DNA of 35,471 bases from CAYQLT01 sp964418425 (lineage in GTDB: Bacteria > Bacillota > Limnochordia > Limnochordales > Geochordaceae): contig CAYQLT010000026.1 of NCBI GenBank assembly GCA_964418425.1, positions 1-35,471 on the forward strand. The letters run 5' to 3'. The notes below the pieces were generated by a model. That model worked only from the letters and a program-made list of their open reading frames with translations, was not told the origin of the DNA and made no database searches. Shown here in pieces: positions 22,618 to 31,641 of the stretch (the first letter of the stretch is position 1; each line of letters begins with the position of its first letter). The position numbers and the translations under genes are program-made.

Positions 22618-23582
22618 GGCCCTTGGCGGCGGCCGGCCCTGAGACCCAGCGCCGGTTGTCGCTGCAGGGCGGACGCACAGGGCGGGCCGCGCCCGAGGGG
22701 CGAGGCGAGTGGCTGGTGGTGGCTGCCGCCACGCTTTGGGGAACGACGGGCACCGCGCAGGCCCTGGCGCCGGCTGGGGCAGAACCCCTTTCGGTGGGTG
22801 CTGTCCGGCTGGCCGTAGGCGGGCTGGCATTGCTGGCGCTGGGGTGGGCGCGAGGACGCCTGCCCCGGCTGCGGGGCCTGGCGCAGTGGGGAGCGCTGGC
22901 CGTCGCAGGGGCCGCCATGGCCGCCTACCAGCCCCTCTTCTTCAGCGGTGTGGCTCGCACAGGAGTTGCCGTCGGCACCACCGTAGCCATCGGGAGCGCC
23001 CCCCTGGTGGCCGGCCTTCTGGGCTTGGTGTTGCGGGGCGAGCGGCTCGGCGTGCGGTGGCTGGTCGCCACCGTCCTGGCCGTCACCGGTGGCGCGACAC
23101 TGAGCCTGGCGGGGCGGCAGGCGGCCGTGGACCCGGCGGGGGTAGCTCTGGCAGTGGGAGCCGGTGCTGCCTACGCCGTGTATGCAGCCAGCGCCAAAGG
23201 GCTGCTGGATCGCTTTCACCCTGACGGCGTCACCGCCTTCGTGTTCGCCCTGGCGGCCCTGCTGAGCGCGCCTCAGCTTGCGGCACGGGACATGGGATGG
23301 GTTCTGCAGCCCCGGGGTTTGGCGGTAGCGCTGCACCTGGGCCTTGTGGCGACCGCAGCGGCCTACTTTCTGTTCGCCCGAGGGCTGCAGCGCGTTTGCG
23401 TGGCCACCGCCGCCACGGGGTCGCTGATGGAGCCGCTGACGGCGGCGCTGCTTGGGTTCGTGGTGCTCGGCGAACGGCTCAGCCTCACAGCCTGGTTGGG
23501 AGCGGCGGCCATCTTCACGGGGCTTCTCATCCTCTCGGTTGAGGCAGCGCCAGCTCTGGCGACCCGCACGAGACGGCCTTGA
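22614..23582 (+). CDS. EamA/DMT-family transporter
   Basis: This is a 322-residue drug/metabolite-type permease with ten predicted helices in two EamA repeats. The first repeat begins LVVAAATLWGTTGTAQALAP and ends in GTTVAIGSAPLVAGLLGLVLRGERL; the second contains AGAAYAVYAASAKGLL and ATAATGSLMEPLTAALLGFVVLGERL, each ending in the typical GE-R-L. The solute is unknown; such transporters export amino acids or nucleotide-related metabolites. It starts at GTG 22614, overlapping the YceI stop by four bases. Confidence 0.9.
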   Translation: MRPLAAAGPETQRRLSLQGGRTGRAAPEGRGEWLVVAAATLWGTTGTAQALAPAGAEPLSVGAVRLAVGGLALLALGWARGRLPRLRGLAQWGALAVAGAAMAAYQPLFFSGVARTGVAVGTTVAIGSAPLVAGLLGLVLRGERLGVRWLVATVLAVTGGATLSLAGRQAAVDPAGVALAVGAGAAYAVYAASAKGLLDRFHPDGVTAFVFALAALLSAPQLAARDMGWVLQPRGLAVALHLGLVATAAAYFLFARGLQRVCVATAATGSLMEPLTAALLGFVVLGERLSLTAWLGAAAIFTGLLILSVEAAPALATRTRRP

Positions 23583-23722
23583 GCGCCGAAATGCGCCCGG
23601 ACAACCATCGGCCGGTGCCGGCGCGCTGCCTCGTGCCAGCGCCGGTGCGGCGCCCGAAGCCGGCCCCGGCGGGGAGGTACCGGCTCCTTCCCATCGAACC
23701 CACGGGCCGGGAGGTGCGGGCC

Positions 23723-25000
23723 ATGGACTCCGGCAACGGCGGCCCGGCCGGTCCGGCACCGGCGAGCGGTGGCGACGACGGCCGGGCGGCAGGCGTGGAG
23801 TGGCTGCAGAACCGTCTTTTCGGGGAGCCGCCCGAGCCTCCGGCTCGACGGGAACCGCCTCCCGCGGCCCAGCCCGGCCGCCGGCGCAGGGCCCAAGACG
23901 AGCCGGAGTCGGCTGCCCCAAGCAAGCCCTCCCTGCCCTCCCGACTGCCGGGTCAGGCCGCACAATCCCCGCAGCCAGGCTCCCCCCGAAAGGCTCGGGT
24001 GCGAACGAGGCTTACGCCCGCCTCCGACGAGCCGGTCGTCTGGGAGGTCGACCGCCGGGTGGTGCCGGTGGTCGTAGGCGAGCTCGACGGGTATCCTCAC
24101 CTGGTGATCTGCGTGGACCGGGCGACCGGATTCATCCTGGCGGCCGACGTGGTGCCGCCGGACGCCCCGGCCGAGGTGGTCACCAAAACGGTCGCCAAGC
24201 TGGCCCGCACGGGCTTACCCGACGCGGTCTGCGTCATGCGCCCGGCGCTGGCGGAGGTTCTGCAAACCGGTCTGGCCCGGCTGGGGCTGGGCGAGGTGCC
24301 GGTGGTGGTCGCCCGTTCCCTGCCGGCGGTCACGCAGGCGCTTCGCTCGTTTGGGCAGTTCGTGGGCGCGGACTTCGATGCGCCCCGGCGCTACTGGCGA
24401 GATCTGGCCCGAGCCTATCCCGACCTCCCCGGCCTTATGGCGGACGCCGCCGCTTACTTCGACGCCGCCCCGTGGCGGTGCCTGACCGACGAACACCCGG
24501 TGGCGGCCCGCCTGCTTGGCGGCGGCCACGCATCCGGCCGAACCCGAACCCGCTACCTGTGCGTGATGGGCGCCGCCGGCGAGACCTTCGGGCTGGTGGC
24601 CTTCACGACCCTGGCGGGCTATCGGGCCGTGGCCCGCCACCCCGGCAACCGGCTCCCCCCGGTTTCCCTTTTGTCCGTGACCTTCGACGACGCCCCGGAG
24701 CTGGACGAGGAGTTCCGGGCCCGCCTGGCCCGCCGTTACGCCATCCGCAACCCGGCGGCCTTCCCGTTCTTCGCGCGCCAGGAAGGCGGCGGAAAGCGGC
24801 GCCTGCCGGCCCCGGACGAACTGGACGAGCTGCGGGTGTGGCTTCAGGTACTGCCGGCGTTCGTGCAGCGCCACCGCGGCGGACTGGTTCGCCGGACCCG
24901 CCTGCGCTCCCGAGCTGCGACCCCTCTCATCGACCGCTTCGGCGTCACGGTGGGGGCGGCCCGCTTCGAAGCGGAACTGGAGTTTCCGGCGGCCGACTGA
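23723..25000 (+). CDS. DUF6930-like protein of unknown function
   Basis: This is a 425-residue protein. The first 110 residues are Pro/Ala/Gly-rich and probably disordered. The folded part starts at EPVVWEVDRRVVPVVV and continues YPHLVICVDRATGFILAADVV, a pattern that I associate with DUF6930-type domains, though this is from memory and not certain. A later stretch contains TRYLCVMGAAGETFGLVAFTTL and a C-terminal ending FGVTVGAARFEAELEF. No catalytic motif stands out. ATG 23723 has GGGAGGTG six bases upstream; an in-frame ATG at 23579 overlapping the transporter stop gives a longer form with more low-complexity sequence. It lies 15 bases before psuG in the same direction, so it may be co-transcribed with pseudouridine catabolism. 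Confidence 0.65.
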   Translation: MDSGNGGPAGPAPASGGDDGRAAGVEWLQNRLFGEPPEPPARREPPPAAQPGRRRRAQDEPESAAPSKPSLPSRLPGQAAQSPQPGSPRKARVRTRLTPASDEPVVWEVDRRVVPVVVGELDGYPHLVICVDRATGFILAADVVPPDAPAEVVTKTVAKLARTGLPDAVCVMRPALAEVLQTGLARLGLGEVPVVVARSLPAVTQALRSFGQFVGADFDAPRRYWRDLARAYPDLPGLMADAAAYFDAAPWRCLTDEHPVAARLLGGGHASGRTRTRYLCVMGAAGETFGLVAFTTLAGYRAVARHPGNRLPPVSLLSVTFDDAPELDEEFRARLARRYAIRNPAAFPFFARQEGGGKRRLPAPDELDELRVWLQVLPAFVQRHRGGLVRRTRLRSRAATPLIDRFGVTVGAARFEAELEFPAAD

Positions 25001-25015
25001 CAAGGGGCGAGTCGC

Positions 25016-25948
25016 ATGGCGCAGGGAAAGCAGGCCGGCGGGGTTCGGATCGCTGAGGAGGTCAAAGCCGCCATCCCGGCCGGGCGCGTCGTGGCCCTGG
25101 AGTCCAGCCTCATCTGCCAGGGCATGCCGTGGCCGCAGAACCTGGAGACGGCGCTGCGGGCGGAGGAGGCCGTGCGGGCCCGGGGCGCGGTGCCCGCCAC
25201 CGTCGCCATCGTGGACGGAGAGGTGCGCATCGGCCTCTCCCGCCCCGAACTCGAAGCGCTGGCGAGGCGCCCCGATGCGCAGAAGGTCGGTATCCGGGAC
25301 ATCCCGTGGGCCGAATGGCGCCGCCTCACCGGCGGCACCACCGTCTCGGCCACGATGGCCCTCGCTCGCGCTGCGGGCCTGCAGGTTTTCGCCACCGGCG
25401 GCATCGGAGGCGTCCACGAGGGGCCGGCCATGGACATTTCGGCGGACCTCCTCGCGCTCGCCCGCTACGACATGGTGGTGGTCTCAAGCGGCGTCAAGTC
25501 GTTTCTCGACGTCGCCAGCACCCTGGAACTGCTGGAGACGCTGGGGGTCCCCGTCGTCGGCTACCGGACGGCCGAGTTCCCGGGTTTCTACGTGCGCACG
25601 ACGGGCCACCCCGTTCCCGTGCGCCTCGACGACGTGGACGACATCGTGGGCTTCGCCCGCCTCAAGTGGCAACGGGGCCTTGTGGGGGCGGTGCTGGTGG
25701 TGAACCCCGTGCCCGAGCCGTATGCGGCCGACCCGAATGCCGTGGCCCGGGCCATCGAGCAGGCCCGCAGGGAAGCCGCCGAACGGGCCATCCGCGGCCA
25801 GCAGGTGACCCCGTTCATCCTGGATGCGATCCGTCGCCTCACCGGCGGGCAGAGCCTCAAGGCCAACATGGAACTGGTGGTGAACAATGCGGCGCTGGCC
25901 GCCCGCATCGCCGTGCGGATGGGGGAGCCGACACCGGAACCGAGATGA
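25016..25948 (+). CDS. psuG: Pseudouridine-5'-phosphate glycosidase
   Basis: PsuG splits pseudouridine 5'-phosphate into uracil and ribose 5-phosphate, one of few enzymes that break a C-glycosidic bond. Family motifs are present throughout: VALESSLICQGMPWPQN, ATVAIVDGEVRIGL, GGTTVSATMALA, VFATGGIGGVHEG, DISADLLAL with the conserved Asp, SSGVKSFLDVASTLE with the catalytic Lys, and PVVGYRTAEFPGFY. At 310 residues it is normal length. The ATG follows an AAGGGGCGAG site. The stop overlaps the start of the kinase gene (ATGA). Confidence 0.96.
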   Translation: MAQGKQAGGVRIAEEVKAAIPAGRVVALESSLICQGMPWPQNLETALRAEEAVRARGAVPATVAIVDGEVRIGLSRPELEALARRPDAQKVGIRDIPWAEWRRLTGGTTVSATMALARAAGLQVFATGGIGGVHEGPAMDISADLLALARYDMVVVSSGVKSFLDVASTLELLETLGVPVVGYRTAEFPGFYVRTTGHPVPVRLDDVDDIVGFARLKWQRGLVGAVLVVNPVPEPYAADPNAVARAIEQARREAAERAIRGQQVTPFILDAIRRLTGGQSLKANMELVVNNAALAARIAVRMGEPTPEPR

Positions 25949-27117
25949 GTCGGCCGACAGCGGTGGTGGCCGGCGACGTCCTCATCGACCGGGTGCTGCG
26001 CGTCGAGGCGCTGCCGCCACCGGGCGCCGACGCCCCGGTGCTGGCCATGGAGGAGCGGCCGGGGGGCGTCGGCCTCAACGTCGCGTGCGGCCTGGCCCGG
26101 CTGGGGGTTGCGTGTGTGGTGGTGAGCGGCGTGGGCGACGACGAGGCGGGGCGCCGTCTCCTCGACCACCTCGCACGGTCGGGAGTGGATACGTCGTTCG
26201 TCCGGGTTGCGGGCGTCACGGGCACGGTCATCTCGGTGGTCGACAGCAAGGCCGAACGCACCATGTTTTCGATGCGGGGGGCGGCATCGACCCCGCCCGG
26301 CGTGGGCCGGCGCATGCGGGCGCTGCTCCGTCGCACCCCCGCCCTGGTGGTGTCAGGCTACGGGCTGCAGCACCCGCCGCAGGCGGCGGCCTACCTGGAA
26401 ATGGCCCGTGTCGCCGGCGAAGCCGGGGCTGTCGTGGCGTTCGACCCCGGGCCGATGGTAGGACGCGTCCCCACCGGCACCCTGAAACCCATGCTGGGGC
26501 GCACCGACGTCCTGCTGGCAAGCGAACAGGAACTCGCCGAGCTTCGCTGCCGCCTTTCGGACGCACCGGGCACCTCCCCTCAGGCAGCGGGAGGCGAACC
26601 CCCCGGCCGGTCCCACGCGGGCTACGCGGAGGGCGACGTCCGGGAGGCCCTGCGGTGGGTGCCCTGCGTGGCCGCCAAACTGGGGAGCCGGGGAGCGATG
26701 CTGGCGGCCCGCGTAGCGGATACCCGGCGCGGCTTGCGGAGGCTGGCGACGGCGCTCGCCGGGGCCGCCTCCGGCTCGCCGGAGGGTTCGATGCGGCCGG
26801 CAGGCGAACTCTGGCTCACCTGCCCCGCCGAGCCCGTCGCCGCCGTGGACACCACCGGGGCCGGCGATGCGTTCGACGCGGGCTTCCTGGCCGCGCTTTT
26901 GTACGGCCTTCCGCCCGATCAGTGGCTTCAGTGGGGCTGCCGGGCGGCCGCCGAGGTGGTGGCAGGCCGGCGGGCACGGTTTACCCCGCAGCCGCCGCTC
27001 CTGCGCCCGCTGTCCGCCCCGGGCCCGCCATGCGCCGCCACGGGGCGATCGCCCGCCACTGCGTCAGAGCGCGGCTCACGCGGTGGCGGCGCCAGCCAGC
27101 GCAAGACCAAAAGTTGA
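25945..27117 (+). CDS. psuK: PfkB-family carbohydrate kinase, probable pseudouridine kinase
   Basis: This is a ribokinase-family sugar kinase that probably phosphorylates pseudouridine at the 5' position for the adjacent PsuG. The N-terminal GDVLIDRVLRVEALP and GGVGLNVACGLARLG motif and the C-terminal DTTGAGDAFDAGF motif (Asp302 to Phe314; catalytic base Asp308) are diagnostic. There is an Ala/Gly/Ser-rich insertion before the last motif and an unusual low-complexity tail after PQPPLLRPL, bringing the length to 390 residues against roughly 300-360 usual. ATG 25945 overlaps the psuG stop by four bases. The assignment as pseudouridine rather than other sugar kinase rests on this coupling. Confidence 0.85.
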   Translation: MSRPTAVVAGDVLIDRVLRVEALPPPGADAPVLAMEERPGGVGLNVACGLARLGVACVVVSGVGDDEAGRRLLDHLARSGVDTSFVRVAGVTGTVISVVDSKAERTMFSMRGAASTPPGVGRRMRALLRRTPALVVSGYGLQHPPQAAAYLEMARVAGEAGAVVAFDPGPMVGRVPTGTLKPMLGRTDVLLASEQELAELRCRLSDAPGTSPQAAGGEPPGRSHAGYAEGDVREALRWVPCVAAKLGSRGAMLAARVADTRRGLRRLATALAGAASGSPEGSMRPAGELWLTCPAEPVAAVDTTGAGDAFDAGFLAALLYGLPPDQWLQWGCRAAAEVVAGRRARFTPQPPLLRPLSAPGPPCAATGRSPATASERGSRGGGASQRKTKS

Positions 27118-27136
27118 GCCTGGACTTCAAACCCGA

Positions 27137-27161
27137 GGCGGGAACGCGGTAAGCTCCCGCC
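27137..27161 (+). other. Hairpin downstream of the pseudouridine operon
   Basis: GGCGGGA (27137-27143) and TCCCGCC (27155-27161) form a seven-base-pair stem with an eleven-base loop, 20 bases past the psuK stop. No T-run follows, so it is a weak candidate for a factor-independent terminator or an mRNA-stabilising end. Confidence 0.35.
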
Positions 27162-27234
27162 GGGCGGGTTGAGCGAAATCCTCTGCTCCAGCACCCCGCC
27201 CCACAGGCAGCCGGGCACGAGAGGGGTCTTTCCC

Positions 27235-28677
27235 ATGCGTACCACCTTCGGCTCGAAGCGGGCGGCGCGATGGGCGGTCCTGGCCGCGGTCACCCTTGCC
27301 GCCTCCCGGCCGGCGGCCGCGCAGACGGGCGGCACAAGCTCGCCGTACCTCGTGCCCCTCGCCCCCGGGGTCGTGGTACGCACGCTCCTCACGGTGGGCG
27401 ATGGGGTCACCGGGCAGCCCGGCAGAGCGCCCTACCGTCTCGTGGGCATTCCCGATGGCCTGGGCGCCTTCGACAACGGCGACGGCACCTTCACCCTGCT
27501 CGTCAACCACGAGCTCGGCCCCAAACAGGGCATCCCCCGGGCCCACGGCGCCCCCGGGGCCTTCGTCTCCCGCTGGGTCGTCCGCAAGTCCGACCTGGCG
27601 GTGCTGCAAGGCGAAGACCTCATCCGGCAGGTGGTCACCTTTAACCCTCGGGCCGCCCGGTGGAACCCCCCGGCCCGGGGCGTCTCTTTCTCCCGCTTTT
27701 GCTCGGCGGACCTCCCGCCGCTTGCGGCCTTCTACGACCCGGTCACGCGCCTGGGCTACCCCGGCCGGCTGTTCATGAACGGTGAGGAGGCCGGCACCGA
27801 GGGCCGGGCCTTCGCCCACGCCCTCGACGGCACCAGCTATGAGCTACCCGGGCTTGGCAAGTACAGCTTCGAAAACGTGGTGGCCCATCCCGCCGCGGGC
27901 CGGCGCACCCTGGTGGTCGGGCTGGACGATAGCGTCGGCGGGCAGGTGTACGTGTACGTGGGCGAGAAGGCCGGCTCGGGTAACCCCGCGGAGAAGGCAG
28001 GCCTGGCCGCAGGCGTCCTGTACGGCGTCAAGGTCGAGGGCGTGACCCGGGAGACCGCAGCGGTGCGCCTTCGTCCCGACGCCCGGTTCACCCTGCACCC
28101 CTTCGGCGATGTCTCCGCCTGGAGCGGGGCCCGGCTGGAGGCCGCCTCCCGTCAGGCCGGAGTCACCGCCTTTCAGCGGCCGGAGGACGGCGCCTGGGAT
28201 CCCCGCCGGCCCGGCGATTTCTACTTTGTCACGACCGCCAGCTTTGCAGGCAAAAGCCGCCTGTGGCGGCTGCGGTTCGACGACGTCCGCCGCCCCGAGC
28301 TGGGGGGCTCGGTGCAAATGCTGCTCACCGGGGACGAGGGCCCGAAGATGATGGACAACCTGACGGTCACGGCGCGGGGCGAGATCCTCATCCAGGAAGA
28401 TCCGGGCGGCGAACCCCATCTCGCCCGCATCTGGCAGTACGACATCGCCACCGGCACCCTCACCCCCATCGCCGAGCACGACCCGGCCCGGTTCCAGCCG
28501 GGAGGGGCTGCCTTCCTGACCCGGGACGAGGAGTCGTCGGGGATCATCGACGTCTCGGATATCCTGGGGGAGGGGTGGTTCCTGCTGGCCGTGCAGGCCC
28601 ACTATCGGCACCCTGACCCCGAGCTCGTGGAAGGCGGCCAGCTGCTGGCTTTGTGGGTGCCGCCGATGCGCCCGTAG
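27235..28677 (+). CDS. Secreted PhoX-like (DUF839) protein
   Basis: This is a 480-residue exported protein with a signal peptide (WAVLAAVTLAASRPAAAQ, cleaved after residue 25 or so) and a beta-propeller-type body resembling PhoX-family proteins. PhoX enzymes are calcium- and iron-dependent phosphatases. Landmarks are VGIPDGLGAFDNGDGTFTLL followed by VNHELG, RLFMNGEEAGTEGRAFAH, and EGPKMMDNLTVTARGEILIQEDPGG near the C-terminus. These match the DUF839 group closely in spacing; whether all metal ligands of true PhoX are present was not established. ATG 27235 follows GAGGGG at eight bases. It stands alone, convergent with the TRAP gene group. Confidence 0.85.
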   Translation: MRTTFGSKRAARWAVLAAVTLAASRPAAAQTGGTSSPYLVPLAPGVVVRTLLTVGDGVTGQPGRAPYRLVGIPDGLGAFDNGDGTFTLLVNHELGPKQGIPRAHGAPGAFVSRWVVRKSDLAVLQGEDLIRQVVTFNPRAARWNPPARGVSFSRFCSADLPPLAAFYDPVTRLGYPGRLFMNGEEAGTEGRAFAHALDGTSYELPGLGKYSFENVVAHPAAGRRTLVVGLDDSVGGQVYVYVGEKAGSGNPAEKAGLAAGVLYGVKVEGVTRETAAVRLRPDARFTLHPFGDVSAWSGARLEAASRQAGVTAFQRPEDGAWDPRRPGDFYFVTTASFAGKSRLWRLRFDDVRRPELGGSVQMLLTGDEGPKMMDNLTVTARGEILIQEDPGGEPHLARIWQYDIATGTLTPIAEHDPARFQPGGAAFLTRDEESSGIIDVSDILGEGWFLLAVQAHYRHPDPELVEGGQLLALWVPPMRP

Positions 28678-28737
28678 ATGGGCCGCGGCCGCCTGCCCCG
28701 GCCGCCGCAGGTGGACCGTGGTCGACAACCGCAACAC

Positions 28738-29256
28738 CTAACGCACCGCGGATCGGAAAAGCCCCAGCACCCACGCCATCCCCACAGGGAGCCGGCGCAC
28801 CCGCACCGAGAACCGGTAGCTCGTCCGGCCCTCGGGCACCCGCGCGGACAGGTCCGCCCGCTGCTCCCCTGCGGCGACCCAGTGGCCGGTGGTCGGCCCC
28901 ACTCGCAGCTCCAGCGCCGCAACCTCGGGGCCATCTCGCAGCACCAGCCGGGGCTCACCCCCGTCTGCCTCCCCGCCCCCCGGTAGCGGCGCCGCCAGGC
29001 GGGCGCTGGCCCCGTCCAGGCCCGGCCCGAACCCCTCCATCTCCGTCTGTACGGCCTGCAGCCGCTCGCCCGCCGCCCGAAACCAGGAGGCCACCCGCAC
29101 GCCCTCCGAGGAGTGGACAAATCCCAGCCCGACGCGCTCGTCCCCGTGCAGAGCCGTCGCCAGCACGGTTTCGCCCTTCTCCCCTACCACCGTGACGACC
29201 GTGACGGGCCGCCACACCGCCAGGATCGCCGCCCCGGCCAGCAGCCCCACCGCCAC
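28738..29256 (-). CDS. DUF1850 protein associated with TAXI-TRAP transporter
   Basis: This is a small membrane-anchored DUF1850 protein found mainly beside TAXI-type TRAP transporters, with unknown biochemical role. It has one N-terminal hydrophobic segment (VGLLAGAAILAVWRPVTVV), the family segment ALHGDERVGLGFVHSSEGV, a central RLVLRDGPEVAALELRVG, and the C-terminal sequence RTSYRFSVRVRRLPVGMAWV. GTG 29256 is preceded by GGAGGG eight bases upstream and begins just before the hydrophobic segment (172 residues). The frame is open further upstream into the end of the permease gene, but that part is low complexity. It is the last gene of the TRAP operon. Confidence 0.8.
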   Translation of the reverse strand: MAVGLLAGAAILAVWRPVTVVTVVGEKGETVLATALHGDERVGLGFVHSSEGVRVASWFRAAGERLQAVQTEMEGFGPGLDGASARLAAPLPGGGEADGGEPRLVLRDGPEVAALELRVGPTTGHWVAAGEQRADLSARVPEGRTSYRFSVRVRRLPVGMAWVLGLFRSAVR

Positions 29257-29378
29257 CCGCGTGACCCTCCTGCCGACGGCCCCGCCCGCACCCCGAGTCC
29301 GCCCCAGACGAACGGCGCAGACGGATGCCCGCCGCCCGGCCGTCCCCTGCTCCGTTCCCCGGGTTCCCGGCCCGCCGC

Positions 29379-31571
29379 TCAGCGCCCCCACCCCGCAGGG
29401 CGCCCGGCCGCCTTCACGCCCGCCGTTCCCATCCGCCGCAGGCGCCACCACTGCAGCCCGTACGCCGCCAGGTAGCACGCCCCGCCCACCAGGTCCGTGG
29501 TCAGGCCGGGTTTGAGCAGCGTCACCGCCGCCACAAGCAGCAGCAACCGTTCCACCACCGTGGCCCTCGTCAGCAAATACCCCTGCGTCCCGGCGGCAAA
29601 GGCGAACATCCCTGCCAGCGCCGTCGCCACCACGTGGATGCCCTCGGCCACGCTGTCCACGCCAATCAACAGGAGCTCCGGGTTGAGGACGAAGAAAAAC
29701 GGCAAAATAGCGGTCCGCATGTCGTAGAGGAAGCCCTGGATCCCCGTGCGCACCGGGTCGCTTCGGGCGATGGCGCTGGCCGCGTAGGCCGCCAGCCCCA
29801 CCGGCGGGGTGTCATCCGCCAGGATGCCGAAGAAGAAGACAAACATGTGGGCCGCGATGGGCGGCAGGTCGGGCACCAGCAGCAAGAGGGCCGGGGCTGT
29901 CAGCGTGGCCATCACCACATAGTTGGCGGTCGTGGGCAGCCCCATACCCAGGATGAGCGACGCCACCGCCGTCACCAGCAGCATCGGGATCAGCTGTCCC
30001 CGGGCGATGACGTCCACGATCTCCGCCAGCCGCAACCCCAGCCCCGTCAGCGTGATGATCCCCACCACAATCCCGGCCGTCGCGGTGGCCGCCGCCACCG
30101 ACACCATGTTGCGGGCCCCCAGCTCCAGCCCCCGCACAAACCGCCGGACTCCGTCCCACGCCGCCAAAGCCAGGCTTCCCGCCTCCTGGCCGGCAAGCCG
30201 CCGGTACACCCACACGGCCGGCCCCTGCAGCAGCATGATGGCCACCATCAGCCCGATGGCGTTGAACGCGGCGGTGATGGGGGTCAGGCGCAGCCCCACC
30301 AGGCTGTAGATGAGCACGCCCAGCGGGATCAAGTGGTGAACCCCGCTCAAAAACGTCCGAAGCGGGGAAGGCAGCTCCTCCCGGGCCACGCCCCGGATGC
30401 CCAGCTTGAGGGCTTCCAGGTGCACGATGTAAAAGAGCGCGATATAGCTTAGCACGGCCGGCACCGCGGCCGCCACCACCACGTTGAAGTACGAGATCCC
30501 CAAAAACTCCGCCATGATAAATGCCGCCGCGCCCATGACGGGCGGCATCAGCTGCCCGTTGGTGGAGGCCGCCACCTCCACGGCCCCCGCCTTCTCGGGC
30601 GGGTAGCCCACCCGGCGCATGAGCGGGATGGTGAACGTGCCGCTCGTCACCGTGTTGGCGATGGAGCTTCCCGACACCGTACCCAACAGCGCGCTGGCAA
30701 CCACCGCCGCCTTGGCCGGCCCGCCCCGAAACGGCCCCAGCAGGCTGTAAGCGAGCTTGATGAAGTACTCCCCGCCCCCCGCCTGCTGCAAGAGCGCCCC
30801 AAACAGCACGAACAAGAACACGTAGGTGCTCGATACACCCAGCGGGACGCCGAAGATGCCCTCGTTGGTCAGGTACAGCTGGTCCACCAGCCGGCGAAAC
30901 GCATACCCCCGATGCGCCAGAAGCCCCGGCAGGTACGGGCCCACAAAGCCGTAGACGATGAACGCCCCGGCTATGAGGGGCAAAGCCGGCCCCACCGACC
31001 GGCGGGCTGCCTCCAGCAGCAAAACGGTGAGCAGCGTCCCAAACGCCAGGTCTACCGGAAGCGGCGAACCCACCCGGTACACCAGCGCCTCGTACTGCCA
31101 GAAGACGTAGGACGCACCGGCCCCCGCCGCCAGGCCCAGGGCGAAATCCCACCAGGGGATGCTCTCCCCTGGCCCCCGCCGGGTACCGGGAAAGAGCAGG
31201 TACACGAGCACGATGGCAAACGTCAGGTGAACCGAGCGCTGCAGCGTCCCCGGCAGAAGCCCGAACCCGGCCGTGTAGAGGTGGAACGAAGAGAAGGCGA
31301 TCGCGATGAGGGCGATGACGGCGCGCTGCCATCGGGCCGCCGGGCGGCGGCGACCCGCCTCCACCTCCTCCGGCCGCACGGCAAAGGGTTCGGATTCCGC
31401 TGCCGCACCGGAGCCCGGTGCCGGCTTGCCCCCTGAGAGGCAGGAGGTCGCCTGCGCCTCGCCCGGCCGCCCCGAGGCCGCCCCGCCTGCGCCCTCCCGC
31501 GCGGCGGGCACCCGAGCGGCAAGCCACCCGCCGGGCGCCCGCCCCTTGCGCCACCTTGGGAAGTGTGTCAT
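29379..31571 (-). CDS. TRAP transporter fused permease (4TM/12TM), TAXI type
   Basis: This is a 730-residue membrane protein that fuses the small and large TRAP permease subunits. A hydrophilic, low-complexity N-terminal extension of about 80 residues precedes the small-subunit helices (RWQRAVIALIAIAFSSFHLY). The large-subunit part has the family motifs ANTVTSGTFTIPLMRRVGY, ASTNGQLMPPVMGAAAFIMAEF, and LILGMGLPTTANYVVMATL. It moves organic acids or amino acids using a sodium or proton gradient with the TAXI receptor. ATG 31571 has GGCGAGG immediately upstream, so the spacing is tight and a start inside the extension cannot be excluded. It lies between the receptor (71 bases upstream) and the DUF1850 gene. 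Confidence 0.93.
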   Translation of the reverse strand: MTHFPRWRKGRAPGGWLAARVPAAREGAGGAASGRPGEAQATSCLSGGKPAPGSGAAAESEPFAVRPEEVEAGRRRPAARWQRAVIALIAIAFSSFHLYTAGFGLLPGTLQRSVHLTFAIVLVYLLFPGTRRGPGESIPWWDFALGLAAGAGASYVFWQYEALVYRVGSPLPVDLAFGTLLTVLLLEAARRSVGPALPLIAGAFIVYGFVGPYLPGLLAHRGYAFRRLVDQLYLTNEGIFGVPLGVSSTYVFLFVLFGALLQQAGGGEYFIKLAYSLLGPFRGGPAKAAVVASALLGTVSGSSIANTVTSGTFTIPLMRRVGYPPEKAGAVEVAASTNGQLMPPVMGAAAFIMAEFLGISYFNVVVAAAVPAVLSYIALFYIVHLEALKLGIRGVAREELPSPLRTFLSGVHHLIPLGVLIYSLVGLRLTPITAAFNAIGLMVAIMLLQGPAVWVYRRLAGQEAGSLALAAWDGVRRFVRGLELGARNMVSVAAATATAGIVVGIITLTGLGLRLAEIVDVIARGQLIPMLLVTAVASLILGMGLPTTANYVVMATLTAPALLLLVPDLPPIAAHMFVFFFGILADDTPPVGLAAYAASAIARSDPVRTGIQGFLYDMRTAILPFFFVLNPELLLIGVDSVAEGIHVVATALAGMFAFAAGTQGYLLTRATVVERLLLLVAAVTLLKPGLTTDLVGGACYLAAYGLQWWRLRRMGTAGVKAAGRPAGWGR

Positions 31572-31641
31572 CCTCGCCTACCGCACCATCGGGTGCCGCG
31601 CCATCGGTTCGCGCTGCGGCGGATGCGCCGAGCCGCCCCGC

